Origin: Apostichopus japonicus
Taxonomy: Eukaryota; Echinodermata; Holothuroidea; Aspidochirotida; Stichopodidae
Length of the DNA: 64,000 nucleotides
Reading direction: 5' to 3'
NCBI RefSeq assembly: GCF_037975245.1
Contig: NC_092576.1
Coordinates: 45,421,111 to 45,485,110 of the forward strand
Under the pieces are notes generated by a model. The model made no database searches, had not been told where the DNA came from, and worked only from the letters and a program-made list of their open reading frames with translations. Positions 1-11,399 of the stretch are shown here, piece after piece (the stretch's first letter is position 1; every line of letters starts with the position of its first letter). A program made the position numbers and the translations under genes.

Positions 1-667
1 GACACTTTTCTCATTATCTGCAAATATCATTAATTACTCGCCAATTAACGTTGTTGGCAGAGAAAAACTTGGCTAATATCTTAGTTTGCTGTTTTGTGAT
101 TGATATATGTAAAGAAAAACGCGATGGACATGTCAAAAAAGTAGAAAACGCAAAAGGCTACTGTAAGATATGAAAATAATTTGGGTCTGTTCACCATCTG
201 TGATAATATTTACATAGGAATCGAACGTACTTTAAAGAATATCCGTGATAACGTGGGCAGATACAGAGGATGGGCTTCACCTTCCTCCCCCCCCCCTCCC
301 CTTCAGTCTGTTCTGTTCAAACAATGCTATCTTGTATGTCTATCTCCTGTTATCATGTGTATATTAAACACCCCTAGTGAGACAATCTGTCCTGTCTATT
401 ACTCCTCTCACTGGTAAGATAACAGTAAGGCATAGAAAGGGTCAGAGGTTATCACTACTTTGAGAGCTGTTTGTTTTTGTGGTCACTCACATCCTAGTAG
501 CAGTAGAGAGAAGAAGTCTAATAGATTAGAAAACAGTGTAACCTTGTGTGTTGACTTATTTATCAATTATCCTTGGAACATTTTACACCCGGCTTGTGTT
601 TATGCAACTTTTAATGACTGGAAAGTGCCCTTTCTGTTATCTGAGAGGCTCATGGCAAGCATTTACC
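1..667. other. Spacer, no gene recognised
   Basis: AT-rich sequence with a short C-rich run near 285-302. The open frame at 460-819 lacks any family signature or clear splice signals and partly overlaps a repeat that recurs near 4.4 kb, so I treat it as chance. I see nothing else here. Confidence 0.5.
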
Positions 668-1400
668 GTAAGGTAACGATAAATAAATATTTTGAACAAA
701 ATGACCCATTCAAAAATGAGATCGCAAGTAGCTACCTTTTATCTCAAACATCGCTAACAATTGACATAGCCCTACATATGGCAGTTACGAATTGTGAAAA
801 AAGTATGTGTCTGAGTTAATGGACAAGCCGTAATATTAACAACTCTATCGCAATGTTATTAGTGTAACATAAAACCGAATGAGTTGTAGCCTACAATAAT
901 GTCCTGTAACAGTATAGAGATAAATAAAATACTACTATAACTAGCTTAATTCTGTGACCTACATGTAGGAAAACGTATAGTATGCACAATGTTGTGCTAA
1001 TGGAATTGCGCTGATATTGTATTATGATCTGGGCCTATACATAAAGTCATAAGTAACTTAGTTTGTACGTACACTTCAATTCGCCTGATCCAATCTTCTC
1101 ATAAAACAAAATAAAAGACGGCTCCGTGATGTAAAATAATCACTATGGCATTCTGCCGCCAACTTTAACGTTAGAGTAGTTCTCGAGAGTGTATGCCATA
1201 ATACATCATATAGTTTAGTGAAGAGCGCAAACCCGGAAGAGACATTGTCCTTAAACAGTTATAGAATGCTCACGCGATATTCATATAACATACACAATAT
1301 AAACACAATGTAAGGTCAATAGCACGACTATCCTTTGTTGTAAAAAAGATCCAAACAATTTATAAACTGATTAAATTCGGTTTCATTTTCTCTTTTATAC
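668..1400 (+). repeat. Dispersed direct repeat, copy 1
   Basis: This stretch matches 4370-5215 in the same orientation over several hundred bases at roughly 80-85 percent by eye. Shared landmarks include 'GAGTTGTAGCCTAC', 'AGTCATAAGTAACTTAGTTT' and 'AAACTGATTAAATTCGGTTT' (slightly changed in copy 2). It has no long open frame. It could be a non-autonomous transposon or a local segmental duplication; I see no terminal structure that decides this. Confidence 0.7.
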
Positions 1401-1621
1401 GCTGTAAGTTGAACAATGTGTTTGTAAAGTGTTGAATGAATCACCTCATTTGAATTTTCCATTAGAGTACTCTGTATGGAATCAAAGACATTCCTAACTC
1501 TAAAACATGAAGTAGTAAACGTCTTTAGTGAAACCCTCGAGTCTGTAACACTTTCAGATACTATTTGTCTTCTCATAGATATTTTAAAGGACAGAAATAC
1601 TTGTCAGTAATCCATTTTTGC

Positions 1622-2716
1622 CAGGCGCGGCGGAACGGAAAAATTATTGGGGGGGGGGGGGCTAATGTGTGGAGACTATCTAAGCGGAGCGCCACCATCG
1701 GTTGGCGCGGAGCGTACAAGAAAATTTTGTTTTTTTTCAAACCCCCAGATGGCCGGAAACGGCACTTCCCGATTGTTTTATGCTGCGAATACCTAGCCCT
1801 AAAATATGGGTCTCAAGCCTGCAATTTCTGAGATTGCACGTAAAAGTCTGTAAAAACATTGTAATTTGTATATTCGATGGTGTTTAAAGAGAGTAGCTAT
1901 TACTCGTAGTGTACTCGCAAAGACGTTTTTGAGTGTAGTAAGGGCAGTGGCGGAGCTAGGGGTATTGGTCGGGGGGGGGGGGACAAGAATGGTCTGTAGG
2001 GGCGCTTTCGACACTATCTAAGCGGAGCGCCACCACAGGTTGGCGCGGAGCGTACAGAAAATTTTTGAGTAAAGTTACTCCCTAGATTGCAGGAAATGAC
2101 CCATTCCGGGCCTTGCTAATTTGCAGATAAACGGAGAATAAATAGGTGTCGTCGCCATTTTGTCGGAAAATTACACCAACAGAATATGACAAATGTCAAT
2201 AGGTATATGAGAGCGCAATAAAATAGTCAATAATCGCGAATAAGTTAAAAGTAGTGAAAAGCTGAAAAGGGCGCCAGCAGTCCATTTGAGTCCGTCAGGA
2301 GGGGGGGGGGGATCCGCCCCCTGACTGTATTTATGGACGCTCCGCCACTAAGTAAGGGGATGTTGGAGAACTGGCTGAAATGAGGCAAGTCATTGGCCTA
2401 AGACGAAGTTGTGTTACGCTTACCGGTACTCACACTAACTGCTTCCACTTTTCACGGGGCGTGAAGACGCGGTTGGGGTGACAATGTGGTCTATAGCCAG
2501 GGGACGGTCCGAGGGACCAGGGTCCCCCAGCAATTACTAAAATTATTACACCTATATAGTATACGTGTGCATCGGACAGATCGACAAGTATGCATTGAAA
2601 AATGGGCAGATGCACGTTTCGGAGCCTTGGTAAATATTGGGGGGGCTTATCATGCATTTGCCCCTCAACTTTTTCATTGGGGGGCCCCCCAAGCCCCCCC
2701 GGTTCCGCCGCCACTG
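1622..2716. mobile_element. Non-autonomous hAT-type element (outer, host of a nested insertion)
   Basis: The left end (from 1622) reads CAGGCGCGGCGGAAC. The inverse of the right end (to 2716) reads CAGTGGCGGCGGAAC, so 13 of 15 bases agree. The 8 bases just outside, ATTTTTGC at 1614-1621 and 2717-2724, are identical and are the target-site duplication expected of the hAT superfamily. Inside are poly-G and poly-C tracts and the 'GCGGAGCGCCACC' segment seen in other elements here. No transposase frame is present, so it is a MITE-like passenger. It is interrupted by a second hAT element at 1945-2350. Confidence 0.85.
1945..2350. mobile_element. Nested hAT MITE, 406 bp
   Basis: The termini are CAGTGGCGGAGC on the left and GCTCCGCCACTA on the right, an 11-bp inverted repeat with one terminal base changed. 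It is flanked by the exact 8-bp direct repeat AGTAAGGG at 1937-1944 and 2351-2358. It lies wholly within the 1622-2716 element and is therefore the younger insertion. It has a G run near the left end and the same 'GCGGAGCGCCACC...GGTTGGCGCGGAGCG' block as its host, which suggests related families. It has no coding capacity. Confidence 0.88.
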
Positions 2717-2724
2717 ATTTTTGC

Positions 2725-4369
2725 ATTCAGCTATTGTTTAAATGTATTTATTTTATTTTATTGTATCTTTTATTTATTTATTTTTTTTTGGGGGGGAGGG
2801 GGGTAATGTAGGAGTGTTTGAAATTACGTCTACCTCATAAATCCTGGATTTGGTGCTAGGGGCATACCTAGAAAGTTCAATTTTTCTTTGATATAGCTAG
2901 ACTTATTCCGGTTGCAATAATAACATGCGATATTAACATGGAAAAGTAAAACATTTTACACTCTTAGTTGAAAATGCCATCACAATAACATTCCTAACTC
3001 TAAATATGGTTCTTTAAATGTAGAATATTTTGGGCAAGAAACCAGTTTCTTACTACACAAATTGGTAAATCACGTGTAGTGGGTTATATGTGTTATCATG
3101 TCAGCATATTATCTTCAAAAGTTTGTTGATTTACACTTCAGATGTCACGATGTGTGAAACATTTGTAATGTACTCATATGATTTTTGCATTTATCATTTC
3201 ATCACTATGGAACAGTTTGTTAAAACATTATTGGGGAAAAATGATATGTACAGTTTATAGGGGGAAAATATATTTCTCCAATGATATTACTAATTTTGCT
3301 GTTGACAAATGTCAGCATAAAACATCACTAAATATTGAGAATGTGAATCTACAATAAGCATAATGCTTCGAGGATGTGGTTTTTAACCTAAAGATGCAAA
3401 CAATTTACATCAATTGTGTTTGACAATAAACTTTAAGCCTCCGGAACATAGGAATAATTATACGTAAATGGTGCAGATCTCTCCCAAGAGAACACAATGC
3501 CAAACCTTTGTTGAAAAAGCAATGCCATGAGTATATTATTCGAGCACAAATGGCTGTCCTAACTGCTAAGATCAGGAAAGCAGTGTTTGCATCTCTATTA
3601 GCCATACAACAACTCAATATTGTTCTCCACCAAAGATGGTACTTCTCGGTGTACATATTTACATGTGACATTTGCAATTTTCAGCAGAACCAATGTACTA
3701 TCATCTCTAATTTCAAATTTATATTCAAGTGTTTACGGTTATACAACAGACTGTATAAAGCAACATTTTATTTGCCACTAGTTTCTCTTTTCTATTCGTA
3801 AATACCCGTTACGCTACATTGTATGCATACAGCCTCAGCCTATAGGCTAAAATAGTACTTTGGACAAACACTTCCTTATTCCGCAACGGTTTGTCTAGTG
3901 CGCAATCACGGAACTCGGATGAGCGGACAACACCCTAAAACAGACGTATAAGTACGGATTAGTAAGCACAGTGTTAGATCACGTACCTATTACATGTATA
4001 TACGCTATATGCTTCACGATACTGTACAAAGCTTATGCAGTAAAGATTGAAGGCAAACACATGCATAGTAATATTGATAAGAACCAGTACTAAATGGACT
4101 TCGAATGCATTCTACCTTCTCATTGTAATATGATTTACTTCCTCAGATTATGTTCTACTTACTGTAAGAATATATATAATGTATTAATTTTCAAGACAAT
4201 AGTATAGTGTCCATAACCACTATAAATACGACGTCATATCTTCATTATTTGCTCTCTCTCAGCAGTAAAATTACAAGATAGTCCCCTCTCTGCCACTCTC
4301 CTTGAAAGTGGTCGAACTTAAGATTGGCAAAAGGGAACCTAATTGACAAACAATTTCAAACACCACCAT
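2725..4369. other. Spacer with T/G run; no gene recognised
   Basis: It holds a poly-T then poly-G tract at about 2780-2803 and otherwise AT-rich sequence. Overlapping open frames at 3405-3801 on both strands show no domain I know. The plus frame is rich in basic and hydrophobic residues but has no clear splice context, so I leave it uncalled. Confidence 0.4.
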
Positions 4370-5215
4370 AAGGTAACAATAAATAAATATTTTTGAACAA
4401 ATTGACACCAATTCAAAATTGAGATTGCAAGTAGCTATTTCCTATCCCAAACATTCCTAAAAAATAATACAGACCTACTTATGGTAGTTACGAATTGTGA
4501 AAAAAAAATCTATGTGTCAGAGTTAATGGACAAGCCGAAATGCTAACAATTATATCGCAATGTTATGACTCTAAAATAAAACTAAATGAGTTGTAGCCTA
4601 CTAGACTGGTCTATAACAATATAGAGATAAATAAAGTACTACTATAATTAGTTTAAATATACGACCTACACATAGGCAAACATATAGTATGCACAACGTT
4701 GCGCTAATTAGATTGAGCTGATAGTTAATTATTTCTGGGCCTTATATGAAGTCATAAGTAACTTAGTTTGTACGTACACTTCAATTTGCCCGATCCAATG
4801 TTCTCATAAACCAAATTTAAAAACGATTCCTTGGTATATAATAATCACTATGGCTTTCAGCACACATCTTTATAGTTGAAGTCAAGCTGCATTTTCGATG
4901 TCATAACGCATCATATGGTTAAGTGAAGAGCGCAAACCCGGAACAGATTTTGTCCTTAAACAGCAATAGCTTACTCATGCGATACATTTCTAACGTACAC
5001 AGTATCATAATAATGTGAGTTCAATACTGTCTAACATGCACTGCCTGCTAAACTGGCGGAAGGATGCAATAAAAGTTAATGCAAACATCTTCTGATATAT
5101 TTCTTAGATATACTCCTCGCACGGTCATTTCCTTTGCCGGTATTATCCACAAAATGTATAAACTGATTGAATTTGGTTTCATTTTCTATTTTAAACGCTG
5201 TAATTTATAAAAGGT
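4370..5215 (+). repeat. Dispersed direct repeat, copy 2
   Basis: Counterpart of 668-1400 in the same orientation, with scattered substitutions and indels plus some extra sequence near 5030-5140. Both copies share the 'AAACTGATT(A/G)AATT(C/T)GGTTT' segment at the downstream end. No reading frame is conserved between the copies, which argues against a gene. Confidence 0.7.
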
Positions 5216-6133
5216 TTCTAGAGCTGTAGCCATATGAACATATAGATATAGACATAGATGTAGGAATTGGGACGGGCTGCAGCTCACCCCACCCCACCCC
5301 CCTAACCCCTTCCCAAAAAGAACATATTTCAGTTGAAATTCGGACAATATGCTGATATTGTTTCGGGCATTGCCCAAAAAATTATTAATGATCTTGTTTG
5401 ATGAGAGACATTCCTAAAATGCCTGTCGTGCTGACATGCCGACTAGGTATAGACAGTCCACTTACTATTTACGTAGGTCATTACATTAGTCATTGAGCTC
5501 TGTGCTATTGATATGTGGGCAAAATAGTCAAGTTAGTTGCCTGTCGTTATTGATGTGTGATGTGTTTAATGACCAATTGCATATTAATAAACATGTTTCC
5601 GAAGATTAACAATGTTATTATGTTTAAAAAGCTATATATATATATTGCCGGTAGAGGTGATGAAAAATGAATTAGGATTTTAAGCACTAAGATAGGATGA
5701 AAGAGGAATATCACAACATTAAATCTTAGAAAATAGCAAAGATCTGTATGGTTACAACGGTTTTCAAAACGTGACCTCTGGTCCAAATCCAGCTTTCTCT
5801 ACAAATTTCTTTGCTATTTTCCATTGTTCAAACTCTCCCTGTTAGTTTCCGTTATTCGTTTAATGCTATGAATATAGAATCTTTTCAGCAAGAGTTTGAT
5901 CAATATAAGAGATGTAATCATTACAAAAAGCTTTGCGACCTCAATGTAATTTTCAATGCTATTATCAATACATAAAAACGGGTTGATAAACCCGGGCAGA
6001 ATCCGTTGTATTTGTCAATGATTTCCCTAATAACTTCCCGAGTTGCCAGCTTGTATTGTAGATGATGTATTTAAGATGGTTTGAAGGAGTGCGGTTGTGA
6101 AGGAATGATTTGTAGTTCGTATTGTTTTTCTTC
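5216..6133. other. Spacer, no gene recognised
   Basis: AT-rich sequence with a C-rich patch near 5285-5310 and a short TA run near 5632-5645. I see no splice-flanked coding-like sequence. Confidence 0.5.
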
Positions 6134-6397
6134 TTATTTTGTAGTTACAGGACAAAGAATACCGGGAGTAATCCATGGAACGACTTTCTGAGAACTCTCA
6201 TTTGTGTGACATTTAAGTGGATAATTATTGCCACAAAAGTCCTTAATGGCATCAATAATTATATCAGGGTACGTGATTTCATTAAATAACTCAAACTGGT
6301 TGGAGTCTGATATAACGTCTGATAGTTCTGTAGAATTGATACAACTATGTATATAGAAAACCATCACCACCACCTCTTTACTCCTCACTGCCAACAT
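6134..6397 (-). pseudogene. Possible non-LTR retrotransposon ORF2 fragment
   Basis: An 87-codon frame whose middle and end resemble the linker between endonuclease and reverse transcriptase in Jockey/CR1/RTE-like elements: an acidic helix, then a '...FPLK...' type segment (here NNYPLKC), then VVPWITPGIL, which recalls the common 'KPWIT.GI' motif. The frame stops soon after and no YxDD motif follows, so if the call is right this is a dead fragment. Evidence is a short motif only. A chance frame is the main alternative. Confidence 0.35.
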
Positions 6398-8692
6398 GTA
6401 TGAAATTATAATTTGTTATTTTTGAAATACTAACTGGAGTTTTATTATTAACCCTGGTCTCAGTCACGACTACTACTGAGAAGTTGGAGTAGTGAATATG
6501 AAATCATATTAGGCCTACAAATATTATAAATGAAACTAACAATAATTTTCTAATCAACATAACAGGAAGCACGACGAGTATGATTGTCTGTTTCGTTGAA
6601 TACACTAAGTTAATCCACTGCTGTAACACAAAAATCCTCGATTGATTCGATTTTTTTTTTCATTTCCGTGATTTCTTGTGTAGATTTATCGAGCTTGCAT
6701 TCCAGGTAATGATTTTTTGGCCTGTTTTTTTTTATGTTGTCCTTGGGAAAGCGTTCCGACGTTTATCCGAAGCCCTACCAATGCCTGCTTGCAACATAAC
6801 TTCAAGCTTAGGGTTTGAAAGTACTGTAGCAAAAAAACTACGTGTTTCCCCCCTCGTATGTTTTTGTTAAATGTCCACTGCGCCCGCGGAGACAACGAAG
6901 TATTTTTAGAACCAGAGGGCACAGCGGTTACGTAACAGATTTTGTTAGCATTATTGTAGTGCGCATGCGCGCTACAATATTGGCATTACTTGCAAAGTGA
7001 ACAAACCTACATGACTGGACGTTACAAATTAAAGTTTCATATCTGTATATTTAAAACTGAAGACACGAACACTCAGACCCGATTACAATGCTTAAAGTGC
7101 TTGTCCAAAGCATTCGTCAACCCATTCACACTACTTGCAAGTACAACTTTCTCAGCAAACCGTTCCACTCATTCACAAACCCTATTATATGACAAAGTTA
7201 TGCCGAATATGAATCCTACTTTGTGACTTTAGGAGTTTAAGACAATAACCTCTGGTACAACTACTATTAGCAAACATAAAATAGTCGGTGAAGGATACAT
7301 TTTCAAAACAATACAATCTTGAAAACCTGAATCAAGTCACCACGTAACCTCCTAAGCTCCAGTGTGGTGATATTTTTTCTCCTGGAACTATTTCATTTCC
7401 TTTGCACACTCTAAAAATTTAACATTACAAAATGACGGAACGATTCCTCGTGTTAATTCCTGTTACGATGCGATACAATATAATCCACATACACACAGTG
7501 TGGAATGAAAGAACGTCTTCGTTACTTCCTGTATATAGAATCGAAGTATTACAACCCCTGAACAGATAGTTTCCTGTTTTGAGAACTTCCGTATCAAGTT
7601 ATATATAAAGCATGTAAAGTATGTACAGTCCTATATTTAGAACATTGGCAAATTAATCAATACCTAGACTGATCCTCTTGATTTGATTCGATCACGAAAA
7701 AGTTCTGACGATCATGTCAGAGAGTGTTCCATGATATTATTGATGTAGTTGTGTAAGTATATTTAGTGTCGTTATCGAACCCCATCATCCTCTTTCTTTG
7801 ACGTGAAGGGGGTATAGCAGTTTTTACAATGATTTATGGTATTGTTTAATTCAGTTGTATTTATCTTCAAGTGGGAAGTACCGCTATTTTCACCTTCCAC
7901 CTTCTTCACGGTTGTCACTCCCGGTAACCACGCGATGTTCCACCCGAGAAATAGTAATATGCTATTACCCACACGGCGTATTAGATACGTAGAAATAACG
8001 TAATATTTAGTCGATGCAAAATAAAAGTGAATTGGTTGGATTCAAGCGCACAATCTGTATATGACTACGAATGTAACCTTTATATCGATTGACCTTAAAT
8101 TTCAGTCTTTTGTTTTAAATCGCGCTCAGACAGCACTTACGTAGCTAAATTACTTCCTTATCGAGAGTACCTCAACAATGTGATAAGGCAAGAAGGGAGG
8201 CGATCAGATTGACCTCAAAATGAAAGTAACTATTAAGTACAGTTCCATAACGTTTATCAAATAACATCACGGGTTACACAAACAAATGCTCACCGGCAGA
8301 CATAGCGAAAAGATGTTACTTACATTTTGTATAGGATAATGTACCTGAAGATCATTTAATCTGTTGAATTGTTGACTGTTTAATGAATATGATTTTTATT
8401 ATGATTTAGATATTAAGAAAGCTAGATATTTTTGTTATAGAAAATGATCGTCTGCGTTAAAATATAAACCCAGCGACGTCCTAAGTTCCAGGCAAACATA
8501 AATCCTCAACTTTAAAAATTGATTATCACACTGCGAATATTAGTCGTAAGGGCAAGACAAATTTTCAGTACGTTAAGAAAATTCGTCAGAACATCATTGC
8601 AAGACTGGGTTATAGCGACCACATTTAATGATATTTATCCCCTTCAAATCTTTGCACAAATCATAAATGGTACCACAATCTGAAATGTTGAA
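6398..8692. other. Spacer, no gene recognised
   Basis: AT-rich sequence. The minus frame at 7772-7972 has a hydrophobic start (SILLFLGW) and a polar cysteine-containing end, but no matching splice phase or family motif that I can defend. I see no repeats of note. Confidence 0.4.
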
Positions 8693-9460
8693 AGCTTTAA
8701 TGGACACACATGCAAACAGAGGCTCTACATGGGCACCTCTAGGCATTACTCATACCTATCAGCTCTAATGGACACACATGCAAACAGATGCACTACAGGG
8801 GCACCTCTCGGCATTACTCATACCTGTCAGCTCTAATGGACACACATGCAAATATAGGCACTACAGGGGCACCTATAGGCATTACTCATACCTATCAGCT
8901 CTAATGGGCACAAATGCAAATAGAGGCACTACAGGGGCACCTTTAGGCATTACTCATACCTGTCAGCTCTAATGGACACACATGAAAACAGAGGCACTAC
9001 AGGGGCACCTCTAGGCATTACTCATACATGTCAGCTCTAATGGACACACATGCACATAGAGGCACTACCGGGGCACCTCTAGGCATTACTCATATATGTC
9101 AGCTCTAATGGACACACATGCGAACAGAGGCACTACAGGGGCACCTCTAGGCATTACTCATACCTGTCAGCTCTAATGGACACACATGCAAATAGGGGCA
9201 CTACAGGGGCACCTATAGGCATTACTCATACCTATCAGCTCTAATGGACACACATGCAAATAGGGGCACTACAGGGGCCCCTTTAGGTATTACTTATACC
9301 TGTCAGCTCTAATGGACACACATGCGAACAGAGGCACTACAGGGGCATCTCTAGGCATTACTCATACCTGTCAGCTCTAATGGACACACATGCAAATAGA
9401 GGCACTACAGGGGCACATCTAGGCATTACTCATACATGTCAGCTCTAATGGACACACATG
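8693..9460 (+). repeat. 68-bp tandem repeat, about 11 copies
   Basis: The unit begins AGCTCTAATGGACACACATG, continues with a 'GGCACTACAGGGGCACCT' block, and ends in 'GGCATTACTCATACCTGTC'. Unit starts at 8693, 8761, 8829 and 8897 confirm a 68-base period, and the last partial unit starts at 9441. Copies differ by a few substitutions but not length. Because 68 is not a multiple of three, frames through it are not conserved, so this is a minisatellite rather than coding repeats. Confidence 0.95.
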
Positions 9461-9798
9461 TACAAATCTTAAACTGGTTAAACAAATTAAAAGAGATTTA
9501 CATGGAGGCATATTGTATAAAGTACAAGGCTTGAAGAAGTCAAAGACCAGTGCCAAGGAATACAATGATGCTGAACACAAACAATTCGTTAAAATGTTAA
9601 AACATTCAAAAAAAAAATTACTTAAATTTCGAAGGTTTCTGTTCATGAAGTAATTCTCTAGGTTATCGACGCCAATCTGCAGGTATTGTTCTAAATCTCC
9701 AGGCAACGTAGGTGTGTTGGAGACGGGAGGGGGCGCTGTTGGTATGAAAATCTGTATCCGACTGAGTCACTAATGAATTGTGTGCAGTACTTACTTAC

Positions 9799-9851
9799 CG
9801 TTAGTGAGTTGTTATGATGAAGAAAATAACCTGTTCCTTCCACACAGTGTC
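9799..9851 (-). CDS. Candidate internal exon, 17 codons
   Basis: On the minus strand a pyrimidine-containing tract ending CTGTAG precedes the exon and CG|GTAAGT follows it. The phase-2 frame reads HCVEGTGYFLHHNNSLT. This phase fits exactly with the phase-1 end of the candidate exon at 10916-11045, giving a continuous join. The exon is short and I recognise no family, so the support is splice sites plus phase only. Confidence 0.35.
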
Positions 9852-10915
9852 CTACAGAGTATAAAAAAAAACATCAAATCATTAAGACGAAATAACAACG
9901 TGTGCAATTTGATGGAGTTACTAAAAGGGTCATTCCGTGTCAAATCACGGATGGCTGTTGCTGCACCCTCTCCAAAAATTCCCAATTTTTTTTGTATGAT
10001 TGGAACACCATAAAATTAGCATATTCTGAAAATGTCAGTTGAATTTGCTTCACAATTGGCCGATTTATCACACTTTGAAATTCCGCAATTCGTCGCCACC
10101 GTGGCATTTTGGCATTTTTGTGACTTCTGAGGTCAAATTTCTCAGCAATTAAACATCCTACTACCTTTCTTTTACAGATGCATATAGAGTCTATCCCATA
10201 GAACAGGAATAAAAAAAAATACAGTTTGACAGAACTAATTATAACATATATAGCTTTCCTTATTATCAAGCGAATACACACTAACTTCACTAAGGTCTAA
10301 ACGAACACACAGAAGAACGCAATTCAACCATATGCACTACAGTAGCAATCCAATGCGGTGCAATGCGGGGAAATCCCCTATTGCGACATCAATCGTGACG
10401 TCATTCACAATGATCCCAGCAGCTAACGCCTCGCTAACCTATGAGCTATTCACTTCAATCAAGCATCAACAAGTGCTACACCCATAAACATCTTCAAAAT
10501 GGTAGCTCATGTGTCGCACCGGAACTCTAAAATAACATAATTCATTAATATCAACTGTCAAACAACTGTACTTCATCCCAAATCCATTTTTCCTCATAAA
10601 ATAGCTTACAATTCCTGACGGAAAATAACGTGTCAACATTGTCAATACTGAAATGACGATGTACTCGACGATAGTTAGCACGCTACTCAGGCATACACAC
10701 AGTACATTGATAACCAAAGCGTGTTGAACTAAGTATGTAGTGCAAGTGGTTATTACTTTCACAAACGATACAGATGAACCGTTTATCTCCTACTTATTTG
10801 CTACTTAACAACAGGTCATCTACGAATAAAACCAACATATTTAAGATCTCAAAACATTTATCCGGCTTAGAAGTTCTTAATGTAAGCAAACGGTAGGATT
10901 TAAGGACGATCTTAC

Positions 10916-11045
10916 CTAGAGATGAGACTGAACAAGAACAACTCAATGCAACGTTGAACATCTCTGGGCCACGAATGTTAACTTGTATGCATGTATGTAT
11001 GTATATGTGATCTTCCCGCAAGCAGGAACTCGCGAAAGAAGCCAT
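10916..11045 (-). CDS. Candidate first coding exon
   Basis: An ATG opens a 43-codon frame (MASFASSCLREDH...) that ends at CTAG|GTAAGA in phase 1, compatible with the exon at 9799-9851. The peptide has Cys/Ser-rich and hydrophobic stretches but no domain I know. The frame can also run past the donor to 10794, so an unspliced chance frame is possible. Any downstream exons would lie to the left of 9.8 kb; I could not identify them. Confidence 0.3.
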
Positions 11046-11252
11046 GGAGGCTTATAGACTCGCAAGCTGACCGAAGCCAATCTCTCGGCACACATCCATT
11101 TAACGTCCATGTCGGGAAGTTGTACAACAACGGGAAGTTGTACACGGGAACTTCGGCATCTTAGTTGTGCGCTTGCGCAAACATGCGCAAACTTGCGCCA
11201 ACTTGCGTTATATTAAGTATGTTGCACATTCATATAGGTTTTAAATGCAATG

Positions 11253-11306
11253 AAAATAATAATAATAATATTACAGCTACTACTAATAATAATAATTATC
11301 ATTATG

Positions 11307-11345
<39 letters not shown>
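11253..11345 (+). repeat. (AAT)n microsatellite
   Basis: Runs of AAT/ATA, interrupted near 11270-11307 and then nearly perfect to 11345. It produces poly-Asn and poly-Ile frames on the two strands that are not genes. Confidence 0.95.
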
Positions 11346-11347
<2 letters not shown>

Positions 11348-11399
11348 GCACAAAGTAAAAGATAAGTTCTTAGCGCTGTACGAAGAAAATATGAACAAA

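Noticed and set aside
11165..11398. Poly-Asn and poly-Ile open frames
   Set aside because: Translation of the AAT microsatellite on both strands; no surrounding coding evidence.
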